DNA of 64,000 nt from Candidatus Sulfotelmatobacter kueseliae (GTDB taxonomy: Bacteria > Acidobacteriota > Terriglobia > Terriglobales > Acidobacteriaceae), in contig OMOD01000046.1 in assembly GCA_900290255.1 (NCBI GenBank), forward strand, positions 53,391-117,390. The letters run 5' to 3'. Positions 34,517-43,425 of this stretch are shown here, in pieces. Position numbers and translations under genes: made by a program. Below the pieces are notes generated by a model that searched no databases, had not been told where the DNA came from, and worked only from the letters and a program-made list of their open reading frames with translations. Within the stretch, counting starts at the first letter, position 1. The number at the start of each line of letters is the position of its first letter.

Positions 34517-36523
34517 CTACGCCGTCGGCGTCCCGGCGAGGGGCCGCTCTACGATCCGGATCGCCTCCCGCCCCGGCGCCGCCCGCAGCTTCGCCGGTGC
34601 CGGAAATCCCCGCACCCACACGATCTCATTTCCGCTCGCCGCCACCGGCCATGACCGGCGCTCCGGCTGCGCTACGTGCCGCTCCTGCAGCAATTCTTTA
34701 ACTTTCTTGGGGGATTTGGTATGGGCCGGCCAGAACCGGTCTCCCGGACGCCAGTTCCTCACCGTTAACGGTCCGCGCAAGGATGCCGCATCCAGAACTT
34801 CCTCAGGATTATACGCTGCCACCGCATCGGCGGGAATGTGCAGCACTTCGATTTGCGTGCCGGTTTCGTTGACCACGATTGTTCCTGGAATCGGCAACTC
34901 GTATTCGTAGTCCTGCGACGCGAGCGGCTGGCGCAGGTCGGGAGTCAGGAAGACGATCTCCTCGGCATCACGCCTCGCCTTCCATCCCAGTGGCAGCGAC
35001 AACTCCCTGCCCGCGCCGGCGTCTTCAGCGGCAAAGCGCAGAATCTCTTCCACGTGCTTGAACTCCAGCGGAATTCCCGCGTGTGCGCCAACCGCTTTGA
35101 TCACCCTGCGTTGCACGGCAACCGGCTCGCCCAACAACCACAGCCGGCTGACGGATGCATTCATGACCAGCCAGGGAGCGTTGGCGATTCTTGACCGCAG
35201 ATCCGCATCCGACGTCACGTGGAAGAGCGGCCCTTTAGGGCCGCGTACAGACGAATCTTCTGGAGCGAGGGGCTTTAGCCCCTGAGGTTCGCTGCCGCCC
35301 GCCGATGCAATCTGCACCAAGCTCGCCTGAGAACCCGCGTCCCGCGCCCACTCGGGCTCAGACCAGTGCACCGTCGTGCCCATCCAGCCCGCCACTTCAT
35401 TTTCCCAATAATCTTCTTCGCCCCGCGCAATCTCAGCCAGCTCCGCCAGACTCTCCGCCACCGCCGGATTGAATTCCTTTTCCAGCAGCGGCACCACCAG
35501 CTTGCGCACGCGGTTGCGGGTCAGCGCAGCGTCAGTATTGCTCGAATCTTCGCGCCAGCTTTGCCCAATGTCGTTGAGATACTGCTCCAGCTCACGCCGC
35601 CGAATCGCCAGCAGCGGCCGCACAATCTCGCCGCAAATCTCTCCCTCATCGTCTTCCACCGGAATTCGCGGATAAATCCCTCCCAGCCCCCGCATGCCCG
35701 CCCCGCGAATCATCCGCATCAGGACGGTCTCGGCCTGATCGTCGAGCGTGTGCCCGGTAACGATCTTGTCCAGATGGGGAAGCTGGGTGCCCCACCCTTC
35801 TGGCAGGTTGCCCCACCCTTGTCCCTGGCGGGTGCCCCACCCTTGTCCCCGCGCTTTTTGCGGGGACAGGGTGGGGATTTTGACTTGAGCGGCCTGGACG
35901 TGTTTTGAAAGGGCGCGGCTTCCAGCCGCGCCGTCAGGATGGGCACCGGAAACCGGGAGGGGCACGGCTTCAGCGGTGTCGCGTGCGGGAAGCTCCCTGC
36001 TCCGACCATCACCGTGGAAGAGCGGCCCTTCAGGGCCGCGTCCCGGGGCAACTTCTGAAACAGAGGGCTTTAGCCCCTGGGATTTGCTTTGGGGTGGCGC
36101 AGCGCTTCCAGCGCTGCGATCAGTGCCGCCCTCAAGGATCTGGGCTTTAGCCCCTGAGGGACTTTCCCCTAACAAAAGCCGGAAGAATCCATACCTCAAC
36201 TCCCGCGCCGCCGCTTCTACGCTGACGCCTTCCTCGCGTGCATGCTCCGCCACATCGTCGCCATCAACAGGAAACTCCAGATCATGCTCGCGAGCCAATT
36301 CCGCGACGAACTTCTCGTCCGCGTCCGATTCCGCCCCGCGCAGCTTGTGATTGAAATGAACAACCGAAAGGACAATCCCCAATTCGCCCCGCAACTCCAG
36401 CAGCAACCGCAAAAGCGCAACCGAATCGATCCCGCCGGAAACGGCCACGCCAACGCGATCCCCGGCCCTCAGCAGCTCCTGCCGCCGGATATGGCCAAGC
36501 ACGCGCTCCGCGAGTGAATGCAT
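34517..36523 (-). CDS. tilS: tRNA(Ile)-lysidine synthase with two repeat-derived insertions
   Basis: 668 residues from the ATG at 36523, against ~430-480 for the family. TilS makes lysidine at position 34 of tRNA-Ile(CAU), an essential step. The PP-loop SGGIDS and the TGHTLDDQAETVLMRMIRG motif are intact, as is the substrate-binding C-terminal domain. Two low-quality inserts interrupt it: about 120 residues (nucleotides ~35807-36166), between FFRLLLG and LDKIVTGHT, and about 30 residues (~35243-35332). Both consist of translated interspersed palindromic repeats, rich in Gly, Pro and Ser. Reading frame is preserved. Sits 35 bases upstream of hpt. Confidence 0.93.
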   Translation of the reverse strand: MHSLAERVLGHIRRQELLRAGDRVGVAVSGGIDSVALLRLLLELRGELGIVLSVVHFNHKLRGAESDADEKFVAELAREHDLEFPVDGDDVAEHAREEGVSVEAAARELRYGFFRLLLGESPSGAKAQILEGGTDRSAGSAAPPQSKSQGLKPSVSEVAPGRGPEGPLFHGDGRSRELPARDTAEAVPLPVSGAHPDGAAGSRALSKHVQAAQVKIPTLSPQKARGQGWGTRQGQGWGNLPEGWGTQLPHLDKIVTGHTLDDQAETVLMRMIRGAGMRGLGGIYPRIPVEDDEGEICGEIVRPLLAIRRRELEQYLNDIGQSWREDSSNTDAALTRNRVRKLVVPLLEKEFNPAVAESLAELAEIARGEEDYWENEVAGWMGTTVHWSEPEWARDAGSQASLVQIASAGGSEPQGLKPLAPEDSSVRGPKGPLFHVTSDADLRSRIANAPWLVMNASVSRLWLLGEPVAVQRRVIKAVGAHAGIPLEFKHVEEILRFAAEDAGAGRELSLPLGWKARRDAEEIVFLTPDLRQPLASQDYEYELPIPGTIVVNETGTQIEVLHIPADAVAAYNPEEVLDAASLRGPLTVRNWRPGDRFWPAHTKSPKKVKELLQERHVAQPERRSWPVAASGNEIVWVRGFPAPAKLRAAPGREAIRIVERPLAGTPTA
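35216..35300. repeat. Palindromic repeat inside tilS (second insert)
   Basis: GTGGAAGAGCGGCCCTTTAGGGCCGCGT is followed by a palindrome AGGGGCTTTAGCCCCT. It is translated within tilS as part of the residues ~399-428 insert. The same two-part unit occurs at 36012 in the first tilS insert and, in diverged form, between genes at ~21000, 50439 and 62465. Confidence 0.75.
35770..36170. repeat. Composite repeat block inside tilS (first insert)
   Basis: The block contains several repeat kinds. First GGGTGCCCCACCCTT...AGGGTGGGG hairpins (35780-35880, related to those in the pseudouridine synthase gene at ~57100). Then CGGGAGGGGCACGGCTTCAG (35955, also at 62412), GTGGAAGAGCGGCCCTTCAGGGCCGCGT (36012) and GGGCTTTAGCCCCTG copies (36067-36165). 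It is translated in frame in tilS. Confidence 0.75.
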
Positions 36524-36550
36524 CAAGGCATCTTACAACTCCGCGCACAT

Positions 36551-36657
36551 ACAGTTGGAGGGGCGGACGCCCTCGTCCGCCCAGACAGCAGCGGTGACTT
36601 TCAAGGGACGAGCATAAAGCGCTGCTCCCCGGACGCGGCGTCCGGGGCTCCACGGAG
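36551..36657. repeat. Palindromic repeats between thrS and tilS
   Basis: GGGGCGGAC-gccctc-GTCCGCCC and, further on, CCCCGGACGC-ggcg-TCCGGGG are stems in the gap between the thrS stop and the tilS start. No gene. They belong to the GC-rich palindrome families listed in the findings. Confidence 0.6.
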
Positions 36658-36667
36658 AACCCGGCGC

Positions 36668-38647
36668 CTACACTCCCGCGCTCTTCTCCGCGATCAGCTT
36701 TCTGATCTTCTCCACGAACTCCGCCGCCGGCATGTCCTCGGTCTTCTCTTTCCCCCGCGAGCGGACGTTCACCTTTCCCGCCTCCGCCTCTTTATCCCCG
36801 ACGACGAGTAAAAACGGCACCTTCTGCATGGCGTGCTCGCGAATCTTGGCGTTCATCTTCTCGTTGCGCGCATCCACTTCCACGCGCACGCCGATCGCCT
36901 TCAGCTGCGCCGCGACTTTATTCGCATACTCCGCGTGCCGCTCGCTGATCGGGATCATCACCGCCTGCACCGGCGACAGCCACACCGGAAACGCGCCCGC
37001 GTAGTGTTCGATCAGCACGCCGAAGAAGCGTTCCACCGACCCGTACAGCGCGCGATGCACCATGACCGGCTGCTTGCGCGATCCATCTTCGGCGACGTAT
37101 TCGAGTCCGAAGCGCTGCGGCAGGTTGAAGTCGAATTGCACCGTCGAGAGCTGCCAGAGCCGCCCGATCGCATCCACCAGCTTGATGTCAATTTTCGGCC
37201 CATAGAACGCGGCCTCGCCGGGCATCGTCTTGTAGTCAATCTTCTTCTCCTTCAGCACTTTTTCGAGCGACTCGGTGGCGTGGTTCCACTGATCTTCGCT
37301 GCCCACAAAATTCTTACGGTCCTCCGGATTCCACGTCGAAAGCTCGGTCTGGAACTGGTCGAAACCGAAATCCTTCAGCACATCCAGGGCAAAATCAAGG
37401 CACAGCGCGATCTCGCCTTCGATCTGCTCCGGCGTGCAGAAAATGTGCGCGTCGTCCTGGGTGAATCCGCGCACGCGCATCAGGCCGTGCATCACTCCCG
37501 AACGCTCGTAGCGATACACCGTGCCCAGTTCGCCCAGCCGCACCGGCAGATCGCGATACGACTTCAGCGAATCCCGGTAAATCAGAATGTGGCCGGGGCA
37601 GTTCATCGGCTTCAGCCGATATTCGGCGTCGTCGAGCTCCATGGCGTCGAACATGTTTTGCGAGTAATAGCCCTCGTGCCCCGAGGTATAAAACAGCTGC
37701 CGCCGCGCCACATGCGGCGTGCACACCAGCGCGTAGCCGCGCTTGAGGTACTCGGAGCGCATCCAGTCTTCCATCTCCTTGCGGATGATCCCGCCCTTGG
37801 GATGCCAGAAAATCAGCCCCGGCCCGGCCAGTTCCTGTATGGAAAACAGGTCGAGCTGCTTGCCCAGCACGCGATGGTCGCGCTTCTTCGCCTCTTCGAC
37901 CTGCTTCAGATAATTGTCGAGGTCCTTCTTCGAGAAAAACGACGTACCGTAGATCCGCTGCAGCTGCGGGTTTTTCTCATCTCCCAGCCAGTACGCGCCT
38001 GCAATGTTGAGCAGCTTGAACGCCTTGATCCTGCCCGTCGACGGGACATGCGGCCCGCGGCAGAAGTCGGTGAACTTGCCGGTGCGGTAAATCGAAATCT
38101 TTTCATCGGGCTTGGTGAATTGCTCGATGAAATGGCACTTCATGAAGTCGCCGTCTTTCTTGAATTCGGCCAGCCCCTGGTCGCGGGGCAGAAACTCGCG
38201 CGCATAGGGAATGTTCTGCTCCACCAGTTCCTGCATCTTCTTCTCGATCTTTTCCAGGTCTTCCGGGGTAAACGCGGTCGGGCGGTAGAAGTCGTAGAAG
38301 AATCCGCTCTCGGTCGCGGGCCCATGGCCCAGCTTGGTCTCCGGGAAAAGCTCGAGCACGGCCGCCGCCAGCAAGTGTGCCGACGAATGCCGGTAAATTT
38401 CCAGCGCCTCCGGATCCTTTTCGGTCAGGATGCGAAGGTCGATGTCTTTTTCGAGCGGGCGGGTCAAGTCGATCAGGGTGGGGCGGGCGCCCTCGCCCGC
38501 CTGTTCGGCGTTGGAAGATATCTTGGCCGCCAGCGCCGCCTCGGCCAGACGCGGGCTGATGGACTTCGCAATCTCGAGCGCGGTCGTGCCTTTGGGAACT
38601 TCCTTGACGCTCCCGTCCGGGAGCTTCACATGAATGCTGTCTGCCAT
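36668..38647 (-). CDS. thrS: Threonyl-tRNA synthetase
   Basis: 659 residues, the usual ~640 length plus a little. N-terminal TGS domain (KLPDGSVKEVPKGTTALEIAKSI), then the tRNA-editing domain, the class II catalytic core (motif 2-type RYERSGVMHGLMRVRGFTQDDAHIF, motif 3 region) and the C-terminal anticodon-binding domain. The residues NAEQAGEGARPTLIDLTRP in the linker after the TGS domain are encoded by GGCGGGCGCCCTCGCCCGCC (38483-38502), a palindrome of a family seen in intergenic places; it looks like a small in-frame insertion. Rejected the long plus-strand ORF opposite. Confidence 0.96.
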   Translation of the reverse strand: MADSIHVKLPDGSVKEVPKGTTALEIAKSISPRLAEAALAAKISSNAEQAGEGARPTLIDLTRPLEKDIDLRILTEKDPEALEIYRHSSAHLLAAAVLELFPETKLGHGPATESGFFYDFYRPTAFTPEDLEKIEKKMQELVEQNIPYAREFLPRDQGLAEFKKDGDFMKCHFIEQFTKPDEKISIYRTGKFTDFCRGPHVPSTGRIKAFKLLNIAGAYWLGDEKNPQLQRIYGTSFFSKKDLDNYLKQVEEAKKRDHRVLGKQLDLFSIQELAGPGLIFWHPKGGIIRKEMEDWMRSEYLKRGYALVCTPHVARRQLFYTSGHEGYYSQNMFDAMELDDAEYRLKPMNCPGHILIYRDSLKSYRDLPVRLGELGTVYRYERSGVMHGLMRVRGFTQDDAHIFCTPEQIEGEIALCLDFALDVLKDFGFDQFQTELSTWNPEDRKNFVGSEDQWNHATESLEKVLKEKKIDYKTMPGEAAFYGPKIDIKLVDAIGRLWQLSTVQFDFNLPQRFGLEYVAEDGSRKQPVMVHRALYGSVERFFGVLIEHYAGAFPVWLSPVQAVMIPISERHAEYANKVAAQLKAIGVRVEVDARNEKMNAKIREHAMQKVPFLLVVGDKEAEAGKVNVRSRGKEKTEDMPAAEFVEKIRKLIAEKSAGV

Positions 38648-38800
38648 AGTGTGGGAACCTGCAAGTGAACTGAATCCTTCAGTCTAAAGAACGGCGTGGG
38701 GAGGGTCAAACCCAGTACCAAGTGCTTGCACAAATTAGTCCACCAGCGGGAATGTGTCTTAGAATTGCGAAGGCCATCGCGACCACCCTTGGGAGGAATC

Positions 38801-39532
38801 ATGCCAAACGCGCTTAGAATCCTCATCTGCGCCGTCATCTTTGCGCCCTTTCAATTTATCCATGCCCAAACCATCCTTTGGAAGGGTCACGACTGGAAGG
38901 TCACAGATGGTGGCATGGCTGGCGTCGCACGGGGTAACCCGGCAAACGTCAACGTCGACAAGAACGGATACCTGCACCTGTCGATCGTGAACCGGGGTGG
39001 CAAGTGGACTGCCGCGGAACTGTTTACCACGGACAATTTCGGCTACGGCACATACCAGTGGGTAGTCGAAGGCGATGTCTACGCCATGGACAAGTCCACG
39101 GTGCTCGGACTGTTTACGTACGGGGCGGTGCACAAAATCGGCGTCGACGCCGAGAACGAAATTGACATCGAATTCTCGCAGTGGAACAGGACCTGCAACG
39201 GTTGCAATGCCGACTTTACCGTCTATCCTTCGACTGGGAACCGCAAGCCCAAGGGTGTGTCGGCCTGGGAGGACAACTTCCAAGTTACGGGTGGAAGCCT
39301 GACCACCGCCAGGATGGAATGGGCTTCCGGGCGAATTACTTTCACGCTCATGAAAGGCATTCAGCCGATCGGCACGACTGCGGAGGTGATTAAAACCGAA
39401 GTCTACAGCTCAAATGCAACCAACATCCCCCAGGAGGCTTCTCCCGTGGGCATCAACTTGTGGTGCTTCCGGGAAACACCCGCAGCCAGCCAATCCGTGA
39501 TTATTCGTGACTTTCAATTCGCGGCTCAATAG
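38801..39532 (+). CDS. Secreted GH16-like glycoside hydrolase / lectin-fold protein
   Basis: 243 residues from the ATG at 38801, preceded by GGGAGGAATC; the track's start at 38696 is not supported. Signal peptide: LRILICAVIFAPFQFIHAQ. The central region reads NEIDIEFSQW, matching the GH16 catalytic pattern E-x-D-x-E (E120, D122, E124), and the flanking YGTYQWVVEGDVYAMDKSTVLGLF strand is as in the beta-jelly-roll of that family. It could be a laminarinase, lichenase or similar. Divergence is high, so substrate is open. Transcribed divergently from thrS. Confidence 0.78.
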   Translation: MPNALRILICAVIFAPFQFIHAQTILWKGHDWKVTDGGMAGVARGNPANVNVDKNGYLHLSIVNRGGKWTAAELFTTDNFGYGTYQWVVEGDVYAMDKSTVLGLFTYGAVHKIGVDAENEIDIEFSQWNRTCNGCNADFTVYPSTGNRKPKGVSAWEDNFQVTGGSLTTARMEWASGRITFTLMKGIQPIGTTAEVIKTEVYSSNATNIPQEASPVGINLWCFRETPAASQSVIIRDFQFAAQ

Positions 39533-39659
39533 CTCTGGCGAGCACGTTTCCGCGCCGCTGCAGTAAAACCTTGGCCGCGTATTGGCACGGATTTGGATCT
39601 ATGAACTTTCAGAATTTGAATCCGTGAAGATCCGTGTGAATCCGTGGCCGATGGTTTTC

Positions 39660-40424
39660 TCAGTACGATTTCCAGAAGAAGTAGACCGTCATCCCCGTAC
39701 CGACCAGCACCACAAATGTACGCACCCAGGCCTGCGGAAGTTTCTGCGCGTAGTGCGCGCCCAGGTAGCCGCCCGCGATGCCGCCAATGATCATCACAAT
39801 CCCTTGCTTCCAATACACGGCCCGCGCCACGATAAACGTGACCACTGCGACTCCGTTGATCACAAATCCCATCACGCTTTTTAGCGCATTCATGGCGTGA
39901 ATGTCGGCCATGCCCAACGTGGCCAGCATGGCCAGCATCACGATGCCCATGCCGCCGCCGAAATAGCCTCCGTAAACGGCGACAAACAGTTGAAACGCCG
40001 TGGCACCGGCCAGGGCCCCGGTCGTGGCCTCGCGCCCCAGCGCCGACTGGCGTCCTCCCGTGAGGCGCTTGCCAAAGACAAACAGCAGCGTCGCTCCCAG
40101 GATTAACCATGGCAGCACGCGCATGAAAGTCTGTGCCGGCGTATTCAGAAGCAGAACCGCGCCTGCCAATCCGCCAGCCACGCTGGCAGTCAGCAACGGA
40201 ACAAGCACACGCCGCGGCACGTCCAGCCGCTTGCGATATGCTCCGCCGCTGGCCGCCGCCCCCGTCCACAGCGCGATCGTGTTGGTGGCATTGGCCGGAA
40301 TCGGCGGCACGCCCATAAACAGCAGCGCCGGAAACGAAATGAAGCTGCCGCCGCCGGCCACCGAGTTCAGCGCCCCGCCGAGCGCCGCGGCGAAAGTAAG
40401 AAAGAGGATGGTTCCCAGGTTCAA
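39660..40424 (-). CDS. TSUP (TauE/SafE) family membrane exporter
   Basis: 254 residues and about eight hydrophobic helices. The first segment is LGGALNSVAGGGSFISFPALLFMGVPPIPANATNTIALW, the conserved GGGSFI repeat that marks the TauE/SafE (TSUP) family. A second copy follows (VYGGYFGGGMGIVMLAMLATLGM). Members move sulfite, sulfoacetate and other organic anions; substrate is unknown here. Starts at 40424. Divergent from the first VWFA gene across 122 bases. Confidence 0.92.
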   Translation of the reverse strand: MNLGTILFLTFAAALGGALNSVAGGGSFISFPALLFMGVPPIPANATNTIALWTGAAASGGAYRKRLDVPRRVLVPLLTASVAGGLAGAVLLLNTPAQTFMRVLPWLILGATLLFVFGKRLTGGRQSALGREATTGALAGATAFQLFVAVYGGYFGGGMGIVMLAMLATLGMADIHAMNALKSVMGFVINGVAVVTFIVARAVYWKQGIVMIIGGIAGGYLGAHYAQKLPQAWVRTFVVLVGTGMTVYFFWKSY

Positions 40425-40532
40425 GCAGTAAGGTGTACCAGAAACCGCGCCTTACCGCCAACCGCTGCGCGCGGAGCCGCAGCTCAGTCCGAGCCCGATC
40501 GGAGGATTGAGGCTGCGCGAGGCGCAGGCGGA

Positions 40533-40538
40533 TATAAT
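40533..40538 (+). promoter_or_regulatory. -10 box directly before the VWFA gene, possibly leaderless
   Basis: TATAAT is perfect and ends nine bases before the ATG at 40547, so transcription would start about two bases before the start codon. No ribosome-binding site is visible between them. The -35 region (TTGAGG at 40507, 20-base spacing) is poor. This would make a leaderless message. Confidence 0.45.
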
Positions 40539-40546
40539 GTGTGTAG

Positions 40547-41671
40547 ATGAAAACCCTGGGGACAGGAGCGTTGATCAGGATTGCCGCATTTACGGTGCTG
40601 GCTCTCGTAGCCAGTGCGGCCGCGCAGTCTGCGCCCGCTCCGTCTCAACCGGCTGCGCCCGCCGCGCCAGAGCCACAAGCGCAGACTGCGAATCCTCCGG
40701 CTGCGACCACTTCTTCCCCCGCTACCCCGGCGGCACAACCCGCCCCGGCCCCCGAGCAGCCGGCCCAACCTGCCGCTGCGAACCCCAGCGACGACCGCGT
40801 CCTGACCATCAAGGTGCCCTCCAACGAAGTCAACGTCGTGTTCGTGGTGACCGACAAGCACGGCAGGCGCATCACCGACCTGAAGCAAGCCGATTTCCGC
40901 GTGGTGGATGACAACCGGCCTCCGGATGAGATTCGCAGCTTCAACGCCGAGACCAACCTGCCCCTGCAGGTGGGGCTGCTCATTGACGCCAGCAACTCGG
41001 TGCGCGACCGGTTCAAATTCGAGCAGGAATCCGCCGTCGAGTTTCTGAACCAAACGGTGCGCCGCAGCTACGATCAAGCCTTTGTGGTGGGTTTTGACGT
41101 GACTCCCGAGGTTACGCAGGATTTTACCGACGACACGGAAGCGCTGGCGCACGGCGTGCACGAATTGCGTCCCGGCGGCGGCACGGCGCTCTACGACGCG
41201 CTCTATTACGCCTGCCGCGACAAATTGCTGAAAGCGCCCAAGGCCACGCCGGTGCGGCGCGCCATCATTCTGCTCAGCGATGGCGAGGATAACCAAAGCC
41301 ACGTCACCCGCGAAGAAGCCATCGAGATGGCACAGCGCGCCGAATCGATTGTCTACACCATCAGCACCAACGTGAGCGGCACCAAAGGGCCCGGCGACAA
41401 GATCCTGGAGCGCATTGCCGACGCGACCGGCGGGCGCGCCTTCTTCCCCTTCCAGATTCGCGACGTATCCGACGCGTTTGCCGAAATTCAGGACGAGCTG
41501 CGCAGCCAGTACGCCATTGCCTACAAGCCGGCCGACTTCAGGGCTGACGGGCATTACCGCACCATTGAAATCGTCGCCAACAACCGGAAAGATCTGCGGG
41601 TGCGGTCGCGGCGCGGATACTACGCCCCGGCAGCGTCAGCTTCTCTTCCTGGGACCGCCGTCATCCGTTAG
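40547..41671 (+). CDS. VWFA-related acidobacterial domain protein (first of three)
   Basis: 374 residues. Signal peptide LIRIAAFTVLALVASAAAQ, then a long Pro/Ala-rich stretch (PAAPAAPEPQAQTANPPAATTSS). The VWA-like domain follows with an intact metal site motif DASNS in LLIDASNSVRDR and a later threonine region. The end GYYAPAAS is typical of the VWFA-related acidobacterial domain (TIGR03436), common in this phylum and of unknown function, probably in extracellular protein binding. Two more genes of this kind lie at 43837 and 45039, and a remnant at 62616. Confidence 0.92.
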   Translation: MKTLGTGALIRIAAFTVLALVASAAAQSAPAPSQPAAPAAPEPQAQTANPPAATTSSPATPAAQPAPAPEQPAQPAAANPSDDRVLTIKVPSNEVNVVFVVTDKHGRRITDLKQADFRVVDDNRPPDEIRSFNAETNLPLQVGLLIDASNSVRDRFKFEQESAVEFLNQTVRRSYDQAFVVGFDVTPEVTQDFTDDTEALAHGVHELRPGGGTALYDALYYACRDKLLKAPKATPVRRAIILLSDGEDNQSHVTREEAIEMAQRAESIVYTISTNVSGTKGPGDKILERIADATGGRAFFPFQIRDVSDAFAEIQDELRSQYAIAYKPADFRADGHYRTIEIVANNRKDLRVRSRRGYYAPAASASLPGTAVIR

Positions 41672-41686
41672 GGACCGTTCAACTGC

Positions 41687-42091
41687 ATGCCCGGATATTC
41701 AGGCACACCACTTCCGAAAAAGCTGGGGATCAAGGACGGATTCCGCGTGCAGTTCGTCCAAGCACCGTCTGAAGTGCTCGGCGAATTGAAAGCCGCGCTC
41801 ACCGCCTGCGCAGCGGTTCGCGATGGACGAACTCCGCTCGACTTCGCCATGGTGTTCACCCGCTCGAAAACCGAATTGACGAAAGAATTCAAACCGATCG
41901 CGCGGCAGCTTGCTCCCGCCGGAATGCTCTGGGTGAGCTGGCCTAAGAAAAGTTCCGGGGTGGCAACGGATCTCGACGAAAACGTCGTGCGCGCAATCGG
42001 GCTGGCGGCAGGCCTGGTGGACGTGAAAGTCTGTGCCGTCACTGAAGTCTGGTCGGGGCTGAAATTCGTGCGCCGCCTGAAGGACCGGTAA
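41687..42091 (+). CDS. DUF3052-like small protein
   Basis: 134 residues of the DUF3052 type (MPGYSGTPLPKKLGIKDGFRVQFVQAP, later MLWVSWPKKSSGVATDLDENVVRAIGLAAGLVDVKVCAVTEVWSGLKFV). No signal peptide or membrane segment. Function is unknown. ATG start; 15 bases after the VWFA stop, perhaps in one transcript. Confidence 0.85.
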   Translation: MPGYSGTPLPKKLGIKDGFRVQFVQAPSEVLGELKAALTACAAVRDGRTPLDFAMVFTRSKTELTKEFKPIARQLAPAGMLWVSWPKKSSGVATDLDENVVRAIGLAAGLVDVKVCAVTEVWSGLKFVRRLKDR

Positions 42092-42092
42092 G

Positions 42093-42137
42093 CTCTCGTT
42101 TTCCTCTGTGGTCTCTGTGCCCTCTGTGGTTTAAGCT
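42093..42137. repeat. Interspersed CTCTGTGG repeat
   Basis: CTCTGTGGTCTCTGTGCCCTCTGTGG resembles the arm of the repeat at 25936-26044 on the opposite orientation. It lies in the short gap before the oxidoreductase gene. Confidence 0.4.
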
Positions 42138-42185
42138 TTTCTCGCGTTTGAATTCTTGTCTTGGCAGTCGGAGAAAAAATCAACC

Positions 42186-43244
42186 ATGATTCGAGTGGGT
42201 CTGATCGGATTTGGTCTGGCGGGACAGGCGTTTCATGCGCCCGTGATTCTGGGCGTTCCGGGGATGGAGCTGGCGTGCATTCTCGAGCGGCACGGCTCGC
42301 GGGCCAAGGAAAGATATCCCAAGGTCCGCGTGGCGCGCACCCTGGATGAAATGCTCTCCGACAAGACCATCGGCCTGTGCGCGGTCGCCACGCCCAACGA
42401 TTCCCATTTTTCCTATACCAAGGCCTGTCTCGAAGCCGGGCGAGACGTGGTCGTGGACAAGCCTTTCACGCCCACGATGGCCGAAGCCGAGCAACTGGTG
42501 CATCTGGCCGCCGAGCGCGGGCGTTCGCTCACCGTCTATCAGGACCGCCGCTGGGATGGCGTTTTTCGAACCGTGAAGAAGCTCCTGGCCGCGGGCGAGT
42601 TGGGCGAAATCGCCGAGTTTGAAGCGCGCTTCGACCGCTTCCGCCTTGAGGCCAAGCCCAACGCCTGGCGGGAGCGCGCCGATTTTCCCGCGGCCGGCGT
42701 GCTCTGGGACCTCGGCCCGCACCTGATTGATCAGGCGCTGGTGCTGTTCGGCGAGCCGGAGACAATTTCCGCCTCGGCCTTCCGCCAGCGCGCAACTTCC
42801 GCCATCGACGACGCCTTTGACGTGAGCATGGAATATCCGCGCCTGCGGGCCGAGCTGCGGGCGCGGATCATCGCCTATGCTCCCGGCCCGCACGTGCTCA
42901 TTCACGGAACCCGGGGATCGTTCGTGAAGTACGGCATGGATCCGCAGGAGGAAATTCTGCGCAGCCCGGCTTGTCCCGACGGCGATCAGTGGGGCCCGGA
43001 TTGGGGCCTGGAGCCGGAAGAACGCTGGGGCACGCTGAGCCTGGTGAGCGGCGAGACTCGAAAAGTGAAGACCGAACGCGGAGATTATCGCGGCTTCTAT
43101 GCCAATGTCCGCGACGCGATCGATAAGCGGGCGCCGCTCGATGTGTCGCCGCAGCACGCACTGCGGGTGATGCGCGCGCTTCTGCTCGCACACAAGAGCA
43201 GCCGCGAAGGCCGAACCGTGCCTTGGACCGAAACGGTGGAGTAA
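42186..43244 (+). CDS. Gfo/Idh/MocA-family oxidoreductase
   Basis: 352 residues from the ATG at 42186. The Rossmann motif is VGLIGFGLAGQAFHAPV, and the family hallmark VVVDKPFTPTMAEAE is at the expected spot (EKP variant, here DKP). C-terminal sheet domain has LWDLGPHLIDQALVLFG. Such enzymes oxidise or reduce sugars, inositol or related compounds with NAD(P). The track's 10-residue extension is not needed. No neighbour hints at the substrate. GGAG lies about a dozen bases upstream of the start. Confidence 0.93.
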   Translation: MIRVGLIGFGLAGQAFHAPVILGVPGMELACILERHGSRAKERYPKVRVARTLDEMLSDKTIGLCAVATPNDSHFSYTKACLEAGRDVVVDKPFTPTMAEAEQLVHLAAERGRSLTVYQDRRWDGVFRTVKKLLAAGELGEIAEFEARFDRFRLEAKPNAWRERADFPAAGVLWDLGPHLIDQALVLFGEPETISASAFRQRATSAIDDAFDVSMEYPRLRAELRARIIAYAPGPHVLIHGTRGSFVKYGMDPQEEILRSPACPDGDQWGPDWGLEPEERWGTLSLVSGETRKVKTERGDYRGFYANVRDAIDKRAPLDVSPQHALRVMRALLLAHKSSREGRTVPWTETVE

Positions 43245-43295
43245 AGACGGCGGAAGACGCCGCCGTGTCACGTTTGCAGCCCCCTGAAATGCCCA

Positions 43296-43345
43296 TGTGG
43301 GGACAGCCGCCCCCGGCTGTCCAGCGGCCCGGGCGTGTCGGGCCG
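43296..43345. repeat. GGACAGCCG palindrome family
   Basis: GGACAGCCG-cccc-CGGCTGTCC at 43301-43322 matches the palindrome at 25027-25048 except for the loop. GGCCCGGGC and GGGCCGC pieces follow. It lies in the 180-base gap after the oxidoreductase gene, which otherwise has no gene. Confidence 0.6.
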
Positions 43346-43425
43346 CTGCGTGTCCTTCAGGGTAAGGAAACTCAGGCCGTCGAATGCGATGGTAAAAAGC
43401 CTGCGGAAAATACCGATCCTCCGGT

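Noticed and set aside
36833-38668. A 611-codon plus-strand ORF
   Set aside because: Shadow of thrS; composition is Arg/His/Leu-rich with no domain.
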